Positions 29,355-39,076 of a stretch of DNA of 64,000 nt are shown piece after piece. The notes below the pieces were generated by a model. It was not told the origin of the DNA. It was given only the letters and a program-made list of their open reading frames with translations, and searched no databases. Source of the stretch: Schizochytrium sp. TIO01. Lineage: Eukaryota > Sar > Bigyra > Thraustochytrida > Thraustochytriidae. The position numbers and the translations under genes are program-made. How positions within the stretch are numbered: the first letter of the stretch is position 1; each line of letters opens with the position of its first letter. The stretch is taken from NCBI GenBank assembly GCA_004764695.1, contig SMSO01000037.1:1100247-1164246 (forward strand), given 5' to 3'.

Positions 29355-32270
29355 TTAACTACTTGTGAACGTGAAGACACGTTTGCTGTCCTGGAGCATA
29401 TGAACAGCTGCGGCAGTACCTACGACGCGCTCCAAGGTCATGGCATCACGTTGATCAAACAACATGAGGTTCGAAGCCGGGCCGGATGAAGTATCAATTA
29501 AATTGACGAGTTCTGAATAAAAGTGGGCGTTGAGAGGAGGAGCGTAGAATACGACGCGTTGAATGCCGCGGAGGCGGAACCGGTTGTAAAAGTGGAAACG
29601 CTCTGTTGTAAGAAGAATTCTTGCCCGACCATGGAAAAAATCACCTCTTGCACGAGTAATTTGACTTGTTTCAGAATATTCCGTGACTGATACAAATAGG
29701 GCTTGCTCGATCTCACCGTCGAGGTCGGTCTGCGAAATGCGCTTTCCTTCCTTGGTACGCACACGGTTCTTGCGTTTACGACGCCAAGGCTTGCCCATTG
29801 CACGTTCGCCAGTTTCACCAAGACCTTGCGCAGCTTCACGAAAGAGTTTGCGTACGGACACAAAGTCAAGATATGATGGAACAACTACGACAGTGTGCTC
29901 GGCAGCTTGGCGAGACAAAGCAGGCATGACTTGGTTCTCAAAGTACTCCAGGCGAGGGTCATCACCATCATTAGAAGCAGTATCCACGCGAACGAATTTG
30001 TGCGTGATGTCGTCAAGCTCGATGTCTTCCAGCACACCAGAGTAAGCGGAACGACGGATAGTCAACTGTCCGGCAAGGTTTACATCAGCACCGGAGCGCG
30101 GTGCAGTGAGAGCGTTGATAAATGGGTCTGCGTAGCTGCTGAAGACAAGGGTTTGCCGGAACCGCCGAGAAAGACCCTCAACCAGGGCGTATGGGCGGAC
30201 ACGAGCAAAGTCCATGTCCTCACGCAATTCAATAGGTTTTCGGTTCACAGCCGCCATCGTATCGAGCAAATGCTGCCAATTTTGCATCTGAATCATGTCA
30301 GCCTGATCAACAACACAAAGCTCAATTGACGAGAGAAAATCGGTTGACTCCCGTTCTTTACGACGCTCAGCGCGACGAAGTTCCTCCTCCTTGTTGATAC
30401 CAAGTTCTGCAAGGTTGGCGTCCTCCTCATCCTCGCCAGCATCACTGGGCATCTCATCTTCCTCGTCTTCGTTATTGGCGTCGCCAATTTCCTGGCCTGT
30501 AGCCAAACGGATACCCAAAGGCGAAGCAATGATAATATCTGACTTATAAAAGTCGGAGAAAAAGCGTACAGACTTGCGACCATTGAAAGCAATGCCCATG
30601 CGAAAACACTCATCAGTGTTACCTGTAAAGAGGTCGTGCCAGTCTGCTGGGCGAGCAGATGCGCTTCCTCTACGCTCTGCATCTTCGTCCAGAACCGGGT
30701 GCTCCTCGTGATGGTAGAAGAGCTCATCAAATGCTTCACCTGCTGTTGCCTTCTCGCGACGCACACGTTTTGCCACGTCCTTCATGTCCTCGGCGCCTTC
30801 CTCGCAAAACTCCATGTAAATGCGAGACTTGTTGGCAATATTTGTGTTAGGAGGGAGCATCTCAAGCATAAGACGCATAATACGGAGTGCGGCATGGCGG
30901 GTTGGCACGATGATCAGCACACGCGGCCGGGTGAAACCCTGGTCACGGATCTGATCTTCGAAGTTTTCATCGTTTTCGAAAGGAAGCTCTTCTTCCTCGT
31001 CGTCTTCATCTTCCTCATCCTCCTCGTTCTTGTTGTTTTTATCCATCTTGCCACTCTTCACGCGCGCCGCTTCGCGAGCTCGGCGTTCCTGCTCCTTGAG
31101 AATACGAAGCCTTGCGTTATGCTTCATGACAAGATCACGGCTCTTGATAATGTGATTGAGAGCATGAAGAACATAGAGTTCGCGCAACTCAGATGCGTTG
31201 CTGAGGTCACGAGCACAGAAGTTTATGTCCATGTATCGCTTCATTGGCTCAACGAGAGAGTTTTGTAGTTGTGTAAGACCAAACTCGTTACGAGCCGGAA
31301 TATGGTCCTCGCCAAGACGTTTCGAACAGATGCGGTTCCTTCGCTCCGCATAGGCAAGCCATGACCGAGCGAGGCGGGGTTTGATCTCATGAGCTGCTGC
31401 CAGTTTATCTTCGCCTTCTTTGTTTACCTCATGGGCCTTGAACTTGGTTGAGAGTAGCTCGGTGGCCTGTGGGGCGGCCGGGGAGGTTTCCGACTCAATA
31501 ACGTTGCATGATAGTTTCACCTTGCCAACCTTGATCTTCGACTTTTGACGTTTCGGGATGGTTGCTTCGTCGTCGGCATCCTCAACGAGTTCATCGAGAT
31601 TCTCATCGTTGTGGCCGTAGTTCTTCACAAAGCGTTCCTCAAAGAAAGACCCCTGGTTCTCGTTAGCATTAGCATTTTCCTTTTCATCCGCTTGCTCCAG
31701 AGCTTCGTCTTCGTCTTCGTCATCATCTTCATCTTCATCTTCTTGCTCGCCATCTTCATCGCTGCTGGCAGCTTCCTCATCTTCCCTTGCGATTCCATCG
31801 TGGTCCATCAAATCATCGTTTTGTTCATCAATTTGATCGTCTTCCTCTTCATCATCGTCATCTTCGATGCCTTCTTGCTCACGTCTGATACGATCAAGAA
31901 TTCCTCGTTCATCATTGCCAAGAGATACATCATTGCCGGTGAGGCTCGAGAGGAGACCCTGGTACGCGGCATCGGGTTCTTCCTCAAATTCTTCTTCGCT
32001 CGACTCCTCTTCATCAATGTCATCAAAACCGTTCATAAGGTCCTTGTCAAACACAGCCTTCTTAGATTTATTGCCGTACAAATCATATTCGTATTCGACA
32101 TCTTCATCCTTTTTGCCCTTCTTCAACTTGGCGCCCAGACCGCCATAGATGCCTGCTGCACCATCGTTGGTGTACCAATCGGCGCCGCCTTGGTTTTTCT
32201 TTTTGCCCTTGGCACCTTTTTGCTTCTTAGAAGCGCCGCCTTTGCCGCCGCCTCCCTTTCGCTTGCCCAT
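29355..32270 (-). CDS. UTP25: UTP25 / digestive-organ-expansion-factor homologue (SSU processome)
   Basis: This nucleolar protein of the small-subunit processome is required for early pre-rRNA cleavage. The product is 971 residues in one intact frame from the ATG at 32270. It starts with a Gly/Lys-rich basic tail (KRKGGGGKGGASKKQKGAKG) and a 150-residue acidic region. The conserved helicase-like module begins near residue 290 (RLARSWLAYAERRN) and includes LQNSLVEPMKRYMDINF, RPRVLIIVPTRHAALRI, FFSDFYKSDIIIASPLGIR, VVDQADMIQMQNW and QTLVFSSYADPFINAL. The end carries ILLTTERFHFYNRFRLRGIQ and VVFYAPPLNAHFYSELVN. As known for this family, the fold resembles DEAD-box helicases but lacks the Walker A lysine, and DQAD replaces DEAD. 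Extra acidic insertions within the module make it longer than yeast or human homologues. Confidence 0.92.
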   Translation of the reverse strand: MGKRKGGGGKGGASKKQKGAKGKKKNQGGADWYTNDGAAGIYGGLGAKLKKGKKDEDVEYEYDLYGNKSKKAVFDKDLMNGFDDIDEEESSEEEFEEEPDAAYQGLLSSLTGNDVSLGNDERGILDRIRREQEGIEDDDDEEEDDQIDEQNDDLMDHDGIAREDEEAASSDEDGEQEDEDEDDDEDEDEALEQADEKENANANENQGSFFEERFVKNYGHNDENLDELVEDADDEATIPKRQKSKIKVGKVKLSCNVIESETSPAAPQATELLSTKFKAHEVNKEGEDKLAAAHEIKPRLARSWLAYAERRNRICSKRLGEDHIPARNEFGLTQLQNSLVEPMKRYMDINFCARDLSNASELRELYVLHALNHIIKSRDLVMKHNARLRILKEQERRAREAARVKSGKMDKNNKNEEDEEDEDDEEEELPFENDENFEDQIRDQGFTRPRVLIIVPTRHAALRIMRLMLEMLPPNTNIANKSRIYMEFCEEGAEDMKDVAKRVRREKATAGEAFDELFYHHEEHPVLDEDAERRGSASARPADWHDLFTGNTDECFRMGIAFNGRKSVRFFSDFYKSDIIIASPLGIRLATGQEIGDANNEDEEDEMPSDAGEDEEDANLAELGINKEEELRRAERRKERESTDFLSSIELCVVDQADMIQMQNWQHLLDTMAAVNRKPIELREDMDFARVRPYALVEGLSRRFRQTLVFSSYADPFINALTAPRSGADVNLAGQLTIRRSAYSGVLEDIELDDITHKFVRVDTASNDGDDPRLEYFENQVMPALSRQAAEHTVVVVPSYLDFVSVRKLFREAAQGLGETGERAMGKPWRRKRKNRVRTKEGKRISQTDLDGEIEQALFVSVTEYSETSQITRARGDFFHGRARILLTTERFHFYNRFRLRGIQRVVFYAPPLNAHFYSELVNLIDTSSGPASNLMLFDQRDAMTLERVVGTAAAVHMLQDSKRVFTFTSS

Positions 32271-33398
32271 GATTCGACTTCCACTCCTTTGGAGCGGAGA
32301 TCTTCTTCACGTTTTGCGCGAGTGTCTCCAACCCGTGCAGCTCCAAGGTCTCGCGCCACCAACCCTTCAATTTCCCTGCATTCCCTCCAACCCTTGTACA
32401 GGCCGCGACCCTTGTACGGTACACCTTAGCTCCTTAAACCTTTCGGGTATTTAAGGTAGACCATCGGTCTCTAGGGTGCCCTATATATATGTAAGTATCT
32501 CCTAGGCACGTTTAGGAATCGATATTTGGAATCGATATGATGGGGGTTCTAGGTCATCTTAGGATTTCTGACTACCAATCTGGAAATATGAAGAATGCTT
32601 AGTGACTACTAAGGGACCTCGTTGAATGTTTACTTTTTGTTAATGTAAAGGTAACTATTCTAAGAGCCAGGAGGTGGTAATCGTGGTGGTTCGCGACAGT
32701 TCTTGTGTGCTCGCAACTTGAATCGCAAGTGCTGTATTAGGAGCGCATATATTACACCGTGGGTATCGCCGGTGATTTTATCTTCAGGTTTTCTCTATAT
32801 TCTGTTCTTATCTTCGTGGAAACATTGTCAACTGGGAACTTGAAAGCAAGATATGGAAAGCTTGAGTTTCGATGTTTTAATTAAAAGGTACTACAAAATA
32901 TTTATTTAAAAAAAATTATGTTTAAAAATAAAATTAAAATTAAAACTATAATAATAATACAAATGCTTGGACAGTGCCTGAGATCCCATGAACGGCAACA
33001 CAGGTAGATTCCAAAGCTTCATCCAAAGCGTCGTCACAGACGGATAGTGATTGCAAAGATAGCAGGTCAATCACCTTCGTTTCGATTTGGCGAAGAAGAC
33101 ACACTGTGTGAGCAAATCGGATTGAAGCCAAGCCATCTTCCGCTTCTGCTTCCCTCCGTTGACCAGGACCCTTTCAACTTGAAAGAATTAGATACTTCTT
33201 CTTTCATTCACGAGGCCTTAAAGCCACTCACTCATTCATTCCCTTTCCAATTGTCAAAGGATTCGCCATTTTTAATTCTCCTCCTAAATTAAAGATATTT
33301 ATTCTTTATTTGTTTTTTTTAAAGAAAGGGATTTATTGATGTTATTGGTGGAAGGTCGAAGTAACAGGTAGCTTCTCTTATTACGTATATATTTTTAC

Positions 33399-33429
<31 letters not shown>

Positions 33430-35138
33430 AAAATATCTCGAAACTTTACAATTTAGCAATAGCAAATGTGCGTTTTCGTTTTTCCATTTCGCGAAGGCAA
33501 ATTATCTTGGTCAGCATGGAATCGCAGCACAGAAGACATTCCACAGCCCTTCCTTTTGCGTTTCACATGGCGGGTATAGCGTCGGGCCCAGCTTCGAAGG
33601 AACAGACCCGAGCGCGAGAAGCTGTCATCCTCTATGACGGGCAATATGAAGAAAGCAAGACGTCTTTCATTAGGCTGATTAAGTGATTTATGATAAAGCC
33701 TACTTACGCATTTGCATATTTTTCTATTTATTTATTTATTTATCTATTCATTCATTCATTCATTCATTCATTCATTCATTCATTCATTTATTTATTTATT
33801 TATTTATTCACTTCAGAGCGGATCGAATAAACGAACCAGAGCATGAGACCGGCGCAGAGCTCCTGAAGGCAGGCGTGTGCGCAGGCAGCTATGCTACGTC
33901 CAATAATCTCGAAGACGGGTGGCCCGAGACTTCTCGCGCCTTTCCGTGCGAATTCTGCGGACGCCTCGCTGACCAGTCTTCGAAGTTCAACTGGTTTCCA
34001 GGAGATCGAGCGCCTAGCTGGTCCGGCGATCACCGAGGAATCGCATACACAAGTCCGCAGGCGCCACCGTCAATTTCCGCGCGCATGCGTTTAGACTGCG
34101 GGTGGACCGCCTGCGTGCATACTACTGTCGGCGTCAGCGTCGGCAGAGTCAGCTAACCTCGGACCCAGTGAACGCATTTCGGTTGCGTTCGGCACCTTGT
34201 TGTCTGCTTCGTCGGCTTACTCCAAAGAAATGTAGTTTTCTTTTGATCTCTTTTTTCTCTTCCGTCGTGCATTGATTCATTTTATTTGTTTATCTTGATA
34301 CATTGAAGTGAAAGAGCTCTGTCTTCCGATTGACGTCCGATTCTGTTGAAGCCAGCATACGGCATACGAAGAAGCGTTTTAGATGCTTGTTGCATTGCTA
34401 CGCAGGTGGAGGTGCTGAAAGGAAACTTGAAACACAGCTGCTGCTCTTCTTTCATGAGCTTTGTTCTAATTCTAAAAGAAACTGAAAAGAAAAGGATTTA
34501 ATTTTAAAATTAAATCGAATGAAGGTTTTCAAGAGTCAGTTGCATCTGTAATTAATATACTTCGCAGGGTCGTGCTGAGGTTGCCGTAGCAGTCAGTACA
34601 ATGATAAAGGGTTTGAGCAGTCCCCCGAAAACAATATAGAGACACACACCCCTCAGCGTATGCTTGTCCCTGCTTATGAGATGACTGCACATAAGCCGTG
34701 GCTATATAGTTAGAAGCATCTTTTAAACTTTGCGGGCTTGACATTACAATAAGGTGGGCAAATTGCTCAGTAGCCTGAATTGTAATATAAAAAGACATCA
34801 TATGTATTACGAAGTCGTAATGGAAGTGCACTGAAGTAGCAATAAACCATGGTGGACATCGAAGAAACGTAGGCACACGGGAATCCAATGTATTGGGCAG
34901 TAAAGACTTCAATTACATCATAGGATTTACAATAAGCGTACGGCAGGTTCCTTCGGAATTGCATTTTTGGTCCTGTTTGGTCCAAATATTATAAGAGACA
35001 TGTCACTTCCGTTTTCTTGTCTCCTCAAGCGATTATCGACAGGTGATTTTATAGATATAATTTTGAGATTGTTCATTTTATTATGATTTTGAAATCTATT
35101 TTTCCAGGTCACTACGAGTCTTAGTCTATCTCCACCGT
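32271..35138. other. Gene-poor 2.9 kb with microsatellites
   Basis: This lies between UTP25 and the AP2 gene. It includes A/T-rich runs (32880-32950), an ATT trinucleotide run (33398-33427) and an ATTT/ATTC tetramer block (33720-33811). Open frames at 33683-34156 and 34529-34985 show no domain. No gene is called. Confidence 0.45.
33720..33811. repeat. Compound (ATTT)n/(ATTC)n microsatellite
   Basis: A block of TTTA units passes into ten or more ATTC units and back into TTTA. It is a tetranucleotide repeat with a symmetrical ATTT-ATTC-ATTT arrangement. Confidence 0.9.
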
Positions 35139-35708
35139 TTAGTTTCGTTGGCTAGAAGTTTGTGAAGACTCTAACGAGTCCATAGACTCTGCATTATTCA
35201 AATTATTGCTGAATTCACTGACTAAAGTGGCCCCTCCATCTCCGTTTAAGGCAACTGGCATCCTATGCGAATCGTCTTCATTATCTTTTGGATCATCAAC
35301 ACTATGAAGTGTCGCCGTTCCGAAGCCATCACTTACTGCAGTAGCGGACGCCGATGCTGCGGAGTTCGATGCACCCGGGGTCTCATCATCGTCCTCTTCG
35401 TCTTCATCTTCTTCATCTTCTTCAGGTGGATGGTCATCGTCGTCTTCATCTAGTTTTTTCAGGTCTTCCTGGCTCATGCCTGGAACTTCTCCGTACACTT
35501 CTAAATACTTGTCTCGAACAACACGAGCTGCCTCCTTTTCAGTCTCGAAGGTACCCAAGTGTACGATTTTTTTCGAGATCCAAGCTCGTGCCACATATTT
35601 TGAGTCCCGTTTCTGAAACGTAACACCTCTATATTTTGATGAAAATTTAGCACTTTTCCTCCAACGACGCACCTTTCGTGGAGGTTCACCCCCAACAGAG
35701 ACAGCCAT
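35139..35708 (-). CDS. AP2/ERF-domain DNA-binding protein (C-terminal or stand-alone part)
   Basis: From the ATG at 35708 the frame gives 189 residues. Residues about 24-75 are an AP2 domain: SSKYRGVTFQKRDSKYVARA, then HLGTFETEKEAARVVRDKYL. The YRGV start, the central tryptophan followed by the LGTF turn, and the EEA-type helix are all visible, preceded by a basic RKVRRWRKSAK arm. AP2 domains bind GC-rich DNA and are known in plants, apicomplexans and several other protists. The tail is acidic (EEDEEDEDEEDDD) and then Ser/Asn-rich. The poly-Q frame immediately upstream (35709-37261) is on the same strand but in a different frame. This may therefore be the C-terminus of a larger poly-Q transcription factor joined by an intron or frame break, or a separate start. 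I favour the larger protein. Confidence 0.75.
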   Translation of the reverse strand: MAVSVGGEPPRKVRRWRKSAKFSSKYRGVTFQKRDSKYVARAWISKKIVHLGTFETEKEAARVVRDKYLEVYGEVPGMSQEDLKKLDEDDDDHPPEEDEEDEDEEDDDETPGASNSAASASATAVSDGFGTATLHSVDDPKDNEDDSHRMPVALNGDGGATLVSEFSNNLNNAESMDSLESSQTSSQRN

Positions 35709-36154
35709 ACCAAGCCTGGATAACCTTGAAGCATGAGCTGGCCTTGAAATAAGCTAGAATCAACCATAGATGAACCTGAACCGGCGAAAAGCGCTCCATG
35801 AAAACCTTGAGGCATAAACGTGCCCCCATTTTGTTGCGCATTTGGATTTTGCTGTCGTTGTTGCTGGTGCTGTTGTATAGCTTGTTGAACAGCCTGAACT
35901 TGCGATTCGGATGAATCTTGATGTTGCTGTGAGTTTTGTTGTGTGCCCGAGGATGACAGTGGCGGGGGGGCAGTTGCTAACTGCGAGTCGTGAAATTGAT
36001 GCTGTTGCTGTGAAGAATTATTCAAGGGAGCAGGTTGAGGTTGTGGTGATGCCGAACCGGTTTGATGTTGATCTTTTGGCAGATTATGCGATCTTCCACC
36101 ACGCAGATTTAGAGAGTCATGTTGCTGCTTCTTTTGCTGCCCCCCTGCTTGCGT

Positions 36155-36192
<38 letters not shown>

Positions 36193-36470
36193 GATCCTCA
36201 ACAAAAGAGCGAATGTATGATGTGTGATTCGGATTTCCAGAAGAAGAGGAGTCTCCTTGCATTCCATCCTGCGATGAAGACTGTTGCGTGCCACTTTGTT
36301 CTGAAGGTAATTTGTGTTTGTATGCCTGGATATGTCCCTCAACTTGCGCGAGTTCCTGCAAGAGATATAATTTCCTGGATTCAAGCCATTGTATAAGACT
36401 TTCATCACGCTGGGAGAGCTCAGATGTGGACGTTGCTTTTGCATCTTGCGACTGCGAGGCTAACTTGTTC

Positions 36471-36515
<45 letters not shown>

Positions 36516-36519
36516 GTGT

Positions 36520-36569
<50 letters not shown>

Positions 36570-37076
36570 CTGTTGCTGCTGTTGCTGCTGTTGCTGCTGT
36601 TGCTGCTGTTGTTGTTGCACTTGGTTCATCTGAAGTTGGTGCATATGCTGTTGATGAAGAAGTTGTTGTTGTTGTTGTTGATGTTGTTGCTGCTGCTGCT
36701 GCAAAGATAAGCCCGATGCTGATGCTTGCTGCGACGACATGTCTAGGGCTCGCAAAAATGGTAACTGGAGTTGAGCCAATTGGTACTGGTTTTGTGGAGA
36801 ATATTGATTTGACATTTGGTTGGATGTCATTCCGGATGGCGCTTGTTGGTATAGGACCAGGGTTTGCGGGTACAATCGTTGATGATTGGAAAGTGGATAT
36901 TCTTCTTGAAGACTCTGTTGTTGCTGGTGTTGTTGCTGCATTTGCTGATGTTGATGGTGTTGGTGGTGATGCTGGTGCTGCTGATGTGCATGATGTTGTG
37001 CTTGGGCAGAATTTGAACTAGAAATGGCTGCGGCGATGGCAGAGGCTAATTGTTGTTGTTGTTGTTGTTGTTGCTG

Positions 37077-37129
<53 letters not shown>

Positions 37130-37261
37130 CTGCTGCCGCTGTTGCTGCTCTGTTGTTGATGAACGTGAATCTGCACTTGAATGTCTCCTCGAAGAAAAGT
37201 TGGCTCCACCTTGGGAACCCTGGAATTGAGATTGGTCTGAGTTATCGTGGCCGTCGCGCAT
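35709..37261 (-). CDS. Glutamine-rich N-terminal region of the AP2 factor, in several frames
   Basis: Starting at the ATG at 37261 the frame encodes RDGHDNSDQSQFQGSQGG, then a long Gln tract. The Gln-rich coding sense moves between frames: a change equal to two bases near 37060-37075 (CAG-CAG-CA-CAG), and a change equal to one base at 36514-36518 where CACA interrupts the CAA run. After that the frame reads QNKLASQSQDAKA and RDESLIQWLESRKLYLLQEL, a clearly non-repetitive helical segment that supports real coding. It ends in a Gln/Ser/Asn-rich stretch to about 35750. A further change (minus one, or an intron) is needed to reach the AP2 frame. Repeat-length errors in CAA/CAG tracts are the likeliest cause. 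The antisense Leu/Val/Ala open frames here are shadows. Confidence 0.5.
36470..36620. repeat. CAA/CAG (plus strand TTG/CTG) poly-Q trinucleotide tract
   Basis: This is a mix of pure GTT/TTG triplets (36471-36514) and TTG/CTG triplets to 36617, about 48 triplets in all, broken once by GTGTG at 36514-36518. On the coding strand it encodes a Gln run of about 45 residues. Related tracts lie at 36151-36193, 36660-36705 and 37050-37150. Confidence 0.95.
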
Positions 37262-39002
37262 AATCGCTACCCGTAGCTACTGTGCACGATTTCACGATGC
37301 CCGATATGATTGCCTATCTTTTCGTTTGGCAAAGCAGTAGTTCATGCAAATACTTATGCTGACAAATTCAACTCCCTTACGGGTGGTAAGACGAGGAAGG
37401 TGTTTGAAGGTTTCCTTTCAAGCTGCGCGTCCAGATGGAGGCAACTTGAAATCTCGCAATAAATTCTGTAGGCAATGACTACTCAAGCACACGTGGTGAG
37501 TAGAGGCAGGCGAAGGTGTACGGGGTTGCGAGGTAGTGAGATTGAAGGTGTTAAAGTGGGGGCTCACAAGAGCAAACGAGCTTCCTTCCTCGTTGTCAGG
37601 CAGTCGTTGTTAGTTCTTCAGCAAGGCGTCAGTGTGCCTGTTGTGCTGTCCGCCCAGTCACCAAGTCTTGGTGATGGCGGAGCTCTGAGGCCAAAGAACT
37701 GGCGATATACGTATTTGCAGATTGGTTTCCTGTGCCTATGTAGTAACGAAGTAACGCGAGGGTTGTGTGAACGGATGAGTGAAACTAATCCCGAAATGTC
37801 AATCACCAGCGAGAAGCAGACTTGAGCGATTCCACAAAGTTAGTTAGGTAGACTGAGGTCAGGTCAAGCCTTCTCACCTGTGAAATGCCGGCTACAGCGC
37901 CGAGTGTGATGTGAAACGACTGCGTCGCCCACGAGGATTTTCCACGTGGGCTACGCCTTTTGGCACTCGAATGAACCTCCTGCGAGCTGCGCGGGAGTGA
38001 GTATGTACTGCTTTTTCTTTAGGTCGTTGCTCGCTTCGCAATGAGACCTGATGCTCTCAGGCTAGTTTGTCTGTCTGCTAGGACTCGCGCCAACCTGCCA
38101 AGCAAGTGGTTGAGTATCCCTTGCGTGTTTGAGCTTGCGTAGACTGAGGCCTTGCGCCGTGGTCGGCCTGCGCCAAGCCTTCACGCCCGGTCTTTGCTTT
38201 GGACCTGTGGTGCTTTTGCTGCTGTCTTGTAGTCCTCAAGAGTTTTTCTTGCTCCCGGCAAGTGTTCCCTATTCCCGATTGATCGCTTTTCAACAGCAAG
38301 ATAACTTGCAATCGCAGTGAACCAAGACAAGCAAACAAACCAGAGCCCAGAGACTGTCGCTCTGATTGCCTGCCTGTTGTCTACAGTCCGGAGGCTCTGC
38401 AGAGGTCCCGATGCTTCAGGCCCGCGCCCGTGTCTCTCGGTAACTAGAGCTAAAACAAACTCAAGCGAGTAAATACTCACTCAATCAGTCTCTCAATCGA
38501 TTTTCAATATTTCAATATTTCAATATTCCTTCCTGGAAATATTTCAATACTTTCAATACTGCGTCGAAACTGATCACTCAACTGATCACTCACTCCGTAA
38601 CTAACTAGCCGACAAAGTAAATGACTGAGTGCGTAAGTAAACTAAGCAACGTAAGCCAATACTTACCCACTATGCGCTCACAATACGATGGTTGTTGTTT
38701 CTTTGAGTGATTGATTGATTGATTGCTTTTTTCTTTTCTTTTCTTTTCTTTGACACCAGTATATACAAGTGTATGGATGTATGGACGTACGAATGTCAAT
38801 CGGCCAATTGATTGCAATCGAATGAGTGATGGCCCTTCCACCGCAAATAAACGCAGAGAGGCCAAGCGGAGTTAGCTTCTCTTGACGGAGGAGGCAGGTG
38901 CAGGCTCGAGGGGCGGAGCAATCGATCCCTGCAACGCGAGCAGTTCACCCAATGTACGCAGGAATTCCGAGAAAACAGTCGCTACAAAAGAAAGAGAAAA
39001 AA

Positions 39003-39042
39003 TGAAAGACTGAAAGACTGAAAGACTGAAAGACTGAAAGAA

Positions 39043-39074
<32 letters not shown>

Positions 39075-39076
39075 AA
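39003..39076. repeat. (GAAAGACT)n followed by (GAAA)n
   Basis: Four copies of the octamer GAAAGACT (or CTGAAAGA in another phase) pass into about eight GAAA tetramers. The octamer is two tetramers, GAAA plus GACT, which suggests stepwise tetramer expansion. Confidence 0.9.

Noticed and set aside
29355-32270. Active DEAD-box helicase interpretation of the UTP25 gene
   Set aside because: Walker A is lacking and DQAD replaces DEAD. The UTP25 family is known to be helicase-like but not to retain the ATPase motifs.
33683-34156. 157-codon plus-strand open frame
   Set aside because: Its first third is a translated ATTT/ATTC microsatellite and the remainder has no recognisable features.
36288-37021. 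Plus-strand Leu/Val/Ala-rich open frames
   Set aside because: They are direct shadows of the poly-Q CAA/CAG tracts on the minus strand.
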